The notes beneath the pieces were generated by a model that was given only the letters and a program-made list of their open reading frames with translations, was not told the origin of the DNA and ran no database searches. Below are positions 8,401 to 15,129 of a DNA stretch of 15,129 bases, one piece after another. The DNA is from CAYQTO01 sp964420455 (GTDB taxonomy: Bacteria > Sumerlaeota > Sumerlaeia > SLMS01). A program made the position numbers and the translations under genes. The stretch spans positions 1 to 15,129 of the forward strand of contig CAYQTO010000086.1 in the NCBI GenBank assembly GCA_964420455.1. Direction: 5' to 3'. Position 1 is the first letter of the stretch, and every line of letters begins with the position of its first letter.

Positions 8401-8969
8401 GCCGTGTACTGGTCCGTTATCCCGTGGTCCTGCAGCTCGACAAAGAACTGCTCGCGGCCAAAGATATCGAGAAAGGTCCGAAGGTGTTTCTCCGCGAGGT
8501 CCTCCCGCCCGTTGATGAGCGCGTCCGGGACGAGCCCGGAAATGCACGATGTCGTCGCGATCAGCCCCGCGCTGTATTGCGCCAGCACCTCGAAATCCAC
8601 CCGCGGCTTGCCATAATACCCCTCCAGGTAGCCGATCGTCGACAGCTTCATCAGGTTGCGATAGCCGTCGAAGGAGCGCGCCAGGAGCAGCAGATGCGCC
8701 GTCTCCTTGCGCTCGTTGCCACCCCGTTTTGTCCGGTGGTTCGGTGTCAGGTACAGCTCGCACCCGACGATCGGCTTGATCTCCTCCTTTCCGCACGCGT
8801 CGAGGAAATCCAGCACCCCGAACATCACCCCGTGGTCCGTCAGGGCGACGGCCTCCTGGCCGAGTTCCTTCACGTAAGCCGCCAGCGGCCCGACGCGGTT
8901 GGCCCCGTCCAGCAGGGAAAACTCTGAATGCACGTGGAGATGGACGAAGTCGTTGGGGGCGGGAGCCAT
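5499..8969 (-). CDS. dnaE: DNA polymerase III alpha subunit (DnaE), intact PHP domain
   Basis: This is the catalytic subunit of the replicative polymerase, working with the beta clamp in the chromosomal replisome. From ATG 8969 it has 1156 residues, normal for DnaE. The N-terminal PHP domain (about 5-270) begins HLHVH (10-14) and keeps likely metal ligands D45/H46 (LTDHG), E71 (GCELYL), H92, the cysteine of SCISG and NDAHY. The palm carries PDIDIDFSD with D406 and D408, and KMDFLG with D558, matching the E. coli catalytic triad D401, D403 and D555. GPGRGSAAGS and FNKSHSAAYA are conserved. Helix-hairpin-helix residues (PPTILNGRMVEALIKVGAFDSL) and an OB fold near 990-1065 follow, then a C-terminal domain. 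No polymerase-type 3'-5' exonuclease insertion is present, so it is DnaE rather than PolC. ATG 9005 and TTG 9008 are alternative starts; none has a clear Shine-Dalgarno, and 8969 best fits family N-termini. Confidence 0.97.
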   Translation of the reverse strand: MAPAPNDFVHLHVHSEFSLLDGANRVGPLAAYVKELGQEAVALTDHGVMFGVLDFLDACGKEEIKPIVGCELYLTPNHRTKRGGNERKETAHLLLLARSFDGYRNLMKLSTIGYLEGYYGKPRVDFEVLAQYSAGLIATTSCISGLVPDALINGREDLAEKHLRTFLDIFGREQFFVELQDHGITDQYTANAGLVKLAREHDLRLIAANDAHYMRREDADLHDVLLCVQTGCVRADTTRMKFASNEFYIKSTEEMATLFRDYPEAVTNTRLVAEMCDLRLPQKEYHLPVFPCPDGMTAEQYLEKCVWEGARERYGERAEKDEALRERIRFELDVITNMGFAAYFLIVADFIDHARREGIPVGPGRGSAAGSVVAFCTGITQLCPLKHGLLFERFLNPDRVSMPDIDIDFSDERRGEVIDYVRRKYGDECVAQIVTFGTMKAKAAIRDVGRVLGVPLGDVDKLAKMVPEGPGVTLGKAMEENRELSDHVSRDPDARRIWDYAVKLEGMTRHASTHAAGVVIADRDLTEYIPLYKTPKENLPLTQFNMTQVEEMGLLKMDFLGIKNLSIIQRVENWLRDREKIEVDWAAINYIDEKTYQNLHRGQTAGVFQLESSGMTTLVKALKPTEFADLTALLALYRPGPLKTGMHMMYVDRKHGRAEVAYDHPVLEPILRETYGIFLYQEQVMRVAIDMCGFTRGEADVLRKAMGKKKLDVMEKMKVQFIAGAKEKHNIEGELANHIWDNIVTFAGYGFNKSHSAAYAVITFQTAYLRANYPTYFQAALLTNEIHGSTTDNLAKYVTNAREIGLKVLPVDINKSRAYFNPDGDTVWYAMGAVKTVGDAFVDAVIHERDENGPYRSFQDFVFRIPPTILNGRMVEALIKVGAFDSLHPNRASLMQALPELMEAARQKNANAGPDLFEVDDDTGAGFDEIPLPEAEDWDEKSRARYEKEFLGFYLSEHPLNKFSVELQSFNHTPSSQLNELAEELTSDNDSRDVLLLGCVTTVMLRQDKRGNPWAIVTLEDMEGTFEVKLFARSYERHRTLIEPDRVLQLKGRITRWQGRASVDIFEVRAAEELRDEASGLELVYTCANLSMEALRELRQLCARFPGKRPVRLVVRHDKAGELEWRLNGEFRALLKDEMLEELRHLPGQPTVRYFR

Positions 8970-9319
8970 TGGTCTGCGGTTCTGCCGGCGGGGATGGCCC
9001 CGCATCAAAGGCGGTGCGGGGGCGCCGGTCCACCCGAATCACGGGGCGACTCTTTGCTTGAAGCTGTGCAGGGGGCGGGTCTGTCGCAGGTCATCCGCAT
9101 CTGCGACGGGGCTCCGTCGCCCCCGCCCGTCGCAGGAGCAAACGCTCTCGCCCATGTTGGATCAAAGAGACACACACGATTCCCCGACGTCGTCTCCAGA
9201 GCCCATTAAAGCCTGAATTTTCAGTTATCGATACTGTGTCCCGGGGCTGTCTGCGCGCTGGTCATTTTCTTGCGCTCCTGTCACCACAGAATTTCGGAAC
9301 CCCCGCAGGGAGCCCCATC
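8970..9319. promoter_or_regulatory. Divergent dnaE/dnaK control region
   Basis: This 350-base gap lies between the divergent dnaE and dnaK starts and should hold both promoters. No CIRCE element (TTAGCACTC-N9-GAGTGCTAA) and no paired sigma-32 boxes are visible: a CTTGAA at 9057-9062 lacks a CCCCAT partner. The only A/T-rich patch in it (9205-9235) contains GATACT at 9230-9235, a possible -10 box for dnaK, with a poor -35 partner TTAAAG at 9206-9211. A small palindrome CTGAA-TT-TTCAG lies at 9213-9224. AGGGAG at 9307-9312, seven bases before ATG 9320, is the dnaK ribosome binding site. Short reading frames here show no coding character. Confidence 0.5.
9083..9135. repeat. Overlapping inverted and direct repeats upstream of dnaK
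   Basis: GTCGCAGG occurs twice (9083-9090 and 9129-9136). Between them CTGCGAC (9101-9107) can pair with either copy. In addition GCGACGG (9103-9109) pairs perfectly with CCGTCGC (9114-9120) around a GGCT tetraloop. These stems share bases and so are mutually exclusive, as in attenuators or thermosensing leaders. It could equally be a protein-binding cluster or chance in a GC-rich region. Confidence 0.45.
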
Positions 9320-11242
<1,923 letters not shown>

Positions 11243-11301
11243 TCGGGAGGGGCGAGAACACCGCTCCCAATCAGACAAGCTTCATCACATCCCCCTCCCC
11301 T

Positions 11302-11344
11302 GCCCGGCCGCCACCCCCTCCCCCCGGCGGCCGGGCGCTTTTTT
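11302..11344 (+). terminator. Strong intrinsic terminator of dnaK
   Basis: GCCCGGCCGCC (11302-11312) pairs perfectly with GGCGGCCGGGC (11326-11336) across a C-rich 13-base loop, followed by GC and six T (11339-11344). This is a classical Rho-independent terminator 60 bases after the dnaK stop and it makes dnaK a single-gene unit. Confidence 0.93.
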
Positions 11345-11512
11345 ACCGCTCGCCGTCCGCGCGGATTTCTCCTTGATTGCCCACCCCCCGATCCTCCACC
11401 CCGTTGCCCATCCCCCATGAGCGCCTCGCCTCGCCGCCCCACCCCCGTGGGGTCATGGGCCTCTGCGCTTTGGCGGGAGATCCCACACTTACGATCCAAG
11501 GAGTCTCCCAGT

Positions 11513-13786
11513 ATGCTTCACCTGTCATTCTCGCGTCGTCTCGGGGCCGCCTTTTTGGCGTTTTCCTGCGTCGGGGCGGTCATTCCCGGCGTTTCCCGGG
11601 CGGAACTCAGTCTCGACGAGGTCTTCGTCCAGGGCCCCAACCCCGCCTCCATCGACACCGTCTATTATTCCATCCCCAACCAGAACCGCTTCACTGCGCT
11701 GGCCGGGGACACACTTCCCTTCAATCTCTTCACCGCCCCCTACGACGGAAGTGCCGCCCCCGTCCAGATCAACCCCGCCCTTGGCACCGATGCGGGCATC
11801 TATCGCTTCCTCCAGTTTTCCGACGATGGGGCGATGCTCGCCTACAGCGCTGATGCCGACAGCGACAGCGCGACCAACTTCAATGTCTTTGCCGGTCCTT
11901 CCGATGGCTCCGCCGCGCCTCTCCGCATGCATACCCTACCCTCCGGCGCAACCGGCAGCCAGATCTTCAGGCTCAATGACGACGGCAGCTGGATCGCCAT
12001 GGCCGGCCGCTTCGACGCCTCCTCCACCAACCGCGTCTATACAAGCAACACTTCCATCGCCGACAATGCCATCGACCTCAGCGGAACCCTCGTCGCCAAC
12101 GGCAACGCCTCCTCACCACTCTTCATCCCCGGCACCGACACGGTCGTCTTTCGGGCCGACAAGTTCACCGACAACGTCATCGAAATGTTTTCCGCCCCGG
12201 CGGATGGGTCCGTCGCCCCCACGCGTCTGCTCACCCCCTCCTTCACCCCCGGCGAAGCTGTCTCAAGTCACGGCATCACTGCCGACGGTTCCCGGGTCGT
12301 CTTTGTCGCTGTCTACCAGACTCCCGGCGTGTCACACCTTTACAGCGTTCCCGCCTCGGGCGGCACCCCCACTCGTCTCAGCCAGTTGACCGATCCCGCC
12401 GCCGACGTGAACCAAGCCTTCCGCCTGACGCCCGACTCGCAGCGCGCCGTCTACCGCGCGAATGACCCCAATCCCGCCAATCAGAGCATCTTCTCCGTCC
12501 CTCTGGACGGCAGCTCTGCCCCGGTCGACCTCGGTCCGACCTTCAACATCGCGGTGGGCGCTGTGGCCCCCGACTTTGCCGTCTCCCCGGACAGCACCAC
12601 CGTCGTCTATCTCGCCGATCCCGATACCGATGCCTTCACGGAGCTCTTCGCCGCCCCGCTCGATGGCAGCGCCGCGCCGCTCAAGCTCAACGACCTCTCC
12701 TTCGATGCCGACAGAGTGTTCGACTTTGCCATAACGCCCGACAGCAAGAGGGTCGTCTATCGCACCGCCTCCACCGTTGATCCGCCGGGCCGCCTCGCCT
12801 CTGTTCCCATCACCGGCGGCACCCCCCTGCTCCTCTCCGACATCCCCGATGTCGACATCCCCCTCGAGTACGAAATCAGCCCCCGCAACGCCTGGGTCGC
12901 CTTCACCGTCCGCGATGCCAACACCTCCCTCGTTTCTCTCTACCTCTCACCCGCAGATGCCGGCGAAGCCCCCCGCCTCGCCCATCCTCCCCTTCCCGCC
13001 TACGCGGGCCTCTTCTCTCCCGAATGGAGCAGCGACGGCCGCTTCGTCTCCTATATCTCCGACTTCAAGTCCGACAACGTCTTCTCGATTTATTCGGCAA
13101 CAATCCTTCCCGAGCTCACCTCGGTCACCGCCGTGGACACCGATGGGCCTGCCTCCGCCGAGCCGGGATTTACCAACGACACGATCATCGACATCCAGCC
13201 CCTAGGTATCGCCGACGCGGATGAGATCGAGATCGCCCAAGATCCTTCCTTTACGACGCCGACGCTTCTCGCCGTCGGTCCCTCCACCTTCAGCTACGAT
13301 CTGGGTGATCCCACAGAAGGGGTACGAACGATCTATGCGCGCACGCTCAACAGCGACTTCGCCAGCGAGAGTGTCGTCGTCTCCACAACCATCGAGCTCG
13401 ACCTAACGGCGCCCCTTGCCGATTCCCCCTCACCCGCTCCCGCACCCGCTCAATCCATTCCCTCCACCTCTCTTCCTGTGACCTTCACCGTCGGCTTCAG
13501 CGAACCCCTCCTCGAGGACCTCCAGTCGGCAGACCTCGATCTCTCCGCCTCCACCACCGGCGGCGTCCTCAACGCCAGCGTGTCTCTCGTCAGTGCCTCG
13601 CCCACCCCCCAATACGAGATCAGCATTGATGGCACCGGTGTTGGGAGCGGAGACATCGTCCTCGGGTTCCAGCCATCAGCGGTCTTCGACCGCGCTGGAA
13701 ACCCACTCGAGGTCGCCGGGCTGACGGCCTCGATTCCCCTCACTCTCCCCACCAGCGTTGCCCCCTGGATGCTCCTCCACGAATAG
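11513..13786 (+). CDS. Secreted PD40/TolB-type beta-propeller protein with Ig-like C-terminal domains
   Basis: The 757-residue product has a signal peptide (two Arg at 8-9, hydrophobic core, likely cleavage after SRA at residue 30). Residues about 35-530 hold about nine units of a propeller repeat. Each ends in a variant of APxDGSxAPxxL (YDGSAAPVQI, SDGSAAPLRM, ADGSVAPTRL, LDGSSAPVDL, LDGSAAPLKL, plus the shorter SGGTPTRL and TGGTPLLL) and contains SPDS/TPDS and RVVYRA strands, as in TolB-like PD40 blades. Two Ig-like domains follow: one ending in TIELDLTAP (about 540-640), then a Ser/Pro/Ala linker, then one with VGFSEPLLEDLQ and FDRAGNPLEV. It closes with VAPWMLLHE. The cell would export it, but the ligand is unknown and there are no enzyme motifs. 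The start at 11513 is preferred over upstream in-frame starts because AAGGAG lies nine bases before it and it reveals the signal peptide. Confidence 0.88.
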   Translation: MLHLSFSRRLGAAFLAFSCVGAVIPGVSRAELSLDEVFVQGPNPASIDTVYYSIPNQNRFTALAGDTLPFNLFTAPYDGSAAPVQINPALGTDAGIYRFLQFSDDGAMLAYSADADSDSATNFNVFAGPSDGSAAPLRMHTLPSGATGSQIFRLNDDGSWIAMAGRFDASSTNRVYTSNTSIADNAIDLSGTLVANGNASSPLFIPGTDTVVFRADKFTDNVIEMFSAPADGSVAPTRLLTPSFTPGEAVSSHGITADGSRVVFVAVYQTPGVSHLYSVPASGGTPTRLSQLTDPAADVNQAFRLTPDSQRAVYRANDPNPANQSIFSVPLDGSSAPVDLGPTFNIAVGAVAPDFAVSPDSTTVVYLADPDTDAFTELFAAPLDGSAAPLKLNDLSFDADRVFDFAITPDSKRVVYRTASTVDPPGRLASVPITGGTPLLLSDIPDVDIPLEYEISPRNAWVAFTVRDANTSLVSLYLSPADAGEAPRLAHPPLPAYAGLFSPEWSSDGRFVSYISDFKSDNVFSIYSATILPELTSVTAVDTDGPASAEPGFTNDTIIDIQPLGIADADEIEIAQDPSFTTPTLLAVGPSTFSYDLGDPTEGVRTIYARTLNSDFASESVVVSTTIELDLTAPLADSPSPAPAPAQSIPSTSLPVTFTVGFSEPLLEDLQSADLDLSASTTGGVLNASVSLVSASPTPQYEISIDGTGVGSGDIVLGFQPSAVFDRAGNPLEVAGLTASIPLTLPTSVAPWMLLHE

Positions 13787-13813
13787 ATCCTGTCGCCGGT
13801 CCGACGGGTCTTC

Positions 13814-13844
13814 CGGGCGCCTCCTTGCGGGGCGCCCGTTCTTC
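13814..13844 (+). terminator. Probable terminator after the propeller gene
   Basis: CGGGCGCC (13814-13821) pairs with GGCGCCCG (13831-13838) around a 9-base loop, followed by TTCTTC. The stem is strong but the T-tract is interrupted, so termination may be partial. It lies 27 bases after the propeller stop codon. Confidence 0.65.
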
Positions 13845-13915
13845 ATCTCTGGCATTGCATTCGCCACCCAACAGAGTTCGTGAACACCCCACCAACCCAC
13901 AAAAGGACGTCTTCC

Positions 13916-14566
13916 GTGAAAACACTGCATGCAGTATCGACAATCGGCGGTCTGATGATCGCCGGTGCGTCCCTCGCACCCGCCCAACCGGCCACGCCCG
14001 CCATGCTCGACATCGAGGCCGCCGTGTTTCGCGTCGACTTCAACGAATCGCGGCCCTTCGGGTCCGAGGTCACCACGCCCCAGGTCCGCGCCGCCGTCCT
14101 TGCCAACGGGATTTCCACCCTCGGCCCCCTGTTCGAGGCCGAGGGCGACGTCGCCCTCGTCCGACGCGGCGACACCACCACGACCCTCGATGACTCCTCG
14201 GCGAGGTTCTTCATCGGCGGCGAGCAGCCCTTCCTCACCACCACCTCGAAACCCGGAGCCGACGTCAGGACCGTCAGCCAGTCGACCGTGACCAGCGGCA
14301 TGACTGCCGAGTTCCATGTCATCCTCGACGACCCCGCCGGCCGCGTCCTCGCCTTCGACGTGGACTTCGACCACGCAACCCCACGGACCGTCGATGGGAC
14401 TACCCTCGTTAGCCGCAGCCGCTTCAGCTGGGATGGCTCCGTGCCCTTCAACGAGGACAACGTGGTGATTGTAAACCGAGCCACCTCCGACGAGGGCGAA
14501 GGGCCGGCCGAATTCATCTTCGTCGCCCGCGTCACCGCCAAGATGGCCGACCCATCCAACCGTTGA
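13916..14566 (+). CDS. Small secreted protein resembling an isolated secretin core domain
   Basis: The 216-residue product begins with a signal peptide (MKTLHAVSTIGGLMIAGASLAPAQ). Residues 30-200 can be laid over the secretin (GspD/PilQ) core. MLDIEAAVFRVDFNESRPFG matches the usual xLIEAxIxEVnxxxxxxLG strand. EGDVALVRRGDTTTTLDDSSARFFIGGEQPF matches the 'LSxPRxxTLdnxxAxxxvGxxxPy' segment. SGMTAEFHVILDDPAGRVLAFDVDF matches the 'vGxxLxVtPxxxxdgxVxLxv' strands, and AEFIFVARVTAK resembles the closing ELLIFxTPRI strand. The N0-N3 domains are absent and the hairpin before the last strand looks shortened, so it may not form a normal outer-membrane ring. This is family resemblance by eye only; an unrelated beta-sandwich is possible. 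GTG 13916 is chosen because AAGGA lies eight bases upstream and the signal peptide then starts at residue 1; GTG 13880 has no Shine-Dalgarno. Confidence 0.65.
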   Translation: MKTLHAVSTIGGLMIAGASLAPAQPATPAMLDIEAAVFRVDFNESRPFGSEVTTPQVRAAVLANGISTLGPLFEAEGDVALVRRGDTTTTLDDSSARFFIGGEQPFLTTTSKPGADVRTVSQSTVTSGMTAEFHVILDDPAGRVLAFDVDFDHATPRTVDGTTLVSRSRFSWDGSVPFNEDNVVIVNRATSDEGEGPAEFIFVARVTAKMADPSNR

Positions 14567-14625
14567 CCACCGCCTGCCCTCCGCTCGCAACTCCGGCCAG
14601 CCCCCCTTACCGGAGATCCCCCTGC

Positions 14626-15129
14626 ATGCTCTGCCTTCGCCCGCTCCTCGTCCTGCTCCTCCTTGCCGGTTCCGTCACCGCTCAGGATCCCGGCGAGGAC
14701 TGGCAGCAGGACGACCTCGGTGCCCTCGGCTTCTTCGAAATGGAGAATGCCCCCTTCCCCCACGAGTCGCGGGCCGCCGGCCATACCTATCGCGAGCAGC
14801 ACTTCCCCGCCGACGCCCATTATTCCGACTCGACCGTGGCCCTCTTCCTCCCCGCCGGATACAAACCCGGGCCAACGGTGGACCTCCTCCTGTACTTCCA
14901 CGGCTGGGGTAACAATGTCCGCCAGTCACTCGAGCAGTTCCGCCTCCGCGAGCAGGTCGTCGCCTCCGGCAAGAACGTCATTCTGGTCTTTCCCCAGGGG
15001 CCGAAGGACGCGAGCGACTCGACCCTCGGCAAGCTCGAGGAGGAGGGCGGCCTTGCGCGACTCGCTGAGGAAGCACTGGCCACGCTTCGGGCCAGTGGCA
15101 AGGTGCCCTCCGGCGCCACCCTCGGCCGC
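14626..15129 (+). CDS. Secreted alpha/beta-hydrolase (esterase-like), 3' end outside window
   Basis: The frame runs from ATG 14626 to the window end without a stop (168 codons visible). GGAG at 14612-14615 lies ten bases before the ATG. A signal peptide is clear (MLCLRPLLVLLLLAGSVTAQ, cleavage after TA near residue 19). The mature part shows an alpha/beta-hydrolase beginning: ALFLPAGYKPGPTVDLLLYFHGWGNN, where HGWGNN is the usual oxyanion-hole position after strand beta 3, then NVILVFPQGPKDA as strand beta 4. This is the pattern of polyhydroxyalkanoate-depolymerase, feruloyl-esterase and related secreted esterases. The nucleophile elbow (GxSxG), acid and histidine would lie beyond the edge, so activity and substrate cannot be judged. 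It is 59 bases downstream of the secretin-like gene and may be co-transcribed with it. Confidence 0.85.
   Translation, partial: MLCLRPLLVLLLLAGSVTAQDPGEDWQQDDLGALGFFEMENAPFPHESRAAGHTYREQHFPADAHYSDSTVALFLPAGYKPGPTVDLLLYFHGWGNNVRQSLEQFRLREQVVASGKNVILVFPQGPKDASDSTLGKLEEEGGLARLAEEALATLRASGKVPSGATLGR

Noticed and set aside
5863..9042. A 1059-codon minus-strand frame overlapping dnaE
   Set aside because: It is an Arg/Gly/Pro-rich out-of-frame shadow of dnaE produced by C/G-ending codons; it has no recognisable domain.
9057..9062. CTTGAA as a possible sigma-32 -35 box for dnaK
   Set aside because: No CCCCAT-like -10 box occurs at a suitable distance downstream.
8899..9216. Short plus-strand frames in the dnaE/dnaK gap
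   Set aside because: They start inside dnaE on the opposite strand, have no Shine-Dalgarno and no protein-like composition.

Overview
The window is GC-rich bacterial chromosome with strongly C/G-ending codons, which is why many long but meaningless reading frames sit opposite the real genes. DnaK carries the extra segment in its nucleotide-binding domain (about residues 77-103) that is typical of diderm bacteria. Five proteins look secreted or cell-surface associated (one inferred from its domain alone), including one with a Thr-Pro-rich linker. This fits an environmental diderm of a poorly characterised, export-rich phylum (a Planctomycetota, Verrucomicrobiota, Sumerlaeota or Hydrogenedentota-like lineage). 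That placement is inference and the sequence does not settle it. There is no CRISPR array, insertion sequence, phage gene, tRNA or rRNA that I can see.

Layout, left to right. (1) 1-549, plus: the 3' end of a gene for a concanavalin/LamG-like domain protein. (2) 567-1976, minus: a MATE efflux transporter, convergent with gene 1. (3) 2158-3489, plus: UDP-glucose 6-dehydrogenase, divergent from the MATE gene. (4) 3497-9008, minus: dnaE, then a TSUP (TauE/SafE) permease, then a secreted two-domain carbohydrate-binding-like protein, all in one direction with gaps of 93 and 82 bases. (5) 8970-9319: the divergent dnaE/dnaK control region with overlapping inverted repeats. (6) 9320-11242, plus: dnaK, closed by a textbook intrinsic terminator. 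(7) 11513-15129, plus: a secreted beta-propeller protein, a small secreted secretin-core-like protein, and the 5' part of a secreted alpha/beta-hydrolase, cut by the window edge.

How the genes fit together: the two housekeeping genes (dnaE, dnaK) are embedded among envelope and export genes. No single pathway links them. The exported set (genes at 1, 3497, 11513, 13916 and 14626) suggests a lineage that invests in surface or extracellular proteins.

The observations most worth following are: a short aromatic/hydrophobic C-terminal tail shared by three otherwise unrelated export-type proteins; a compact secretin-core-like protein lacking the usual N-domains; and an 11-bp perfect hairpin overlapping both the Shine-Dalgarno sequence and a six-codon in-frame leader ORF of the gene at 3497-4528. 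I did not find a clear multi-gene defence or mobile system.
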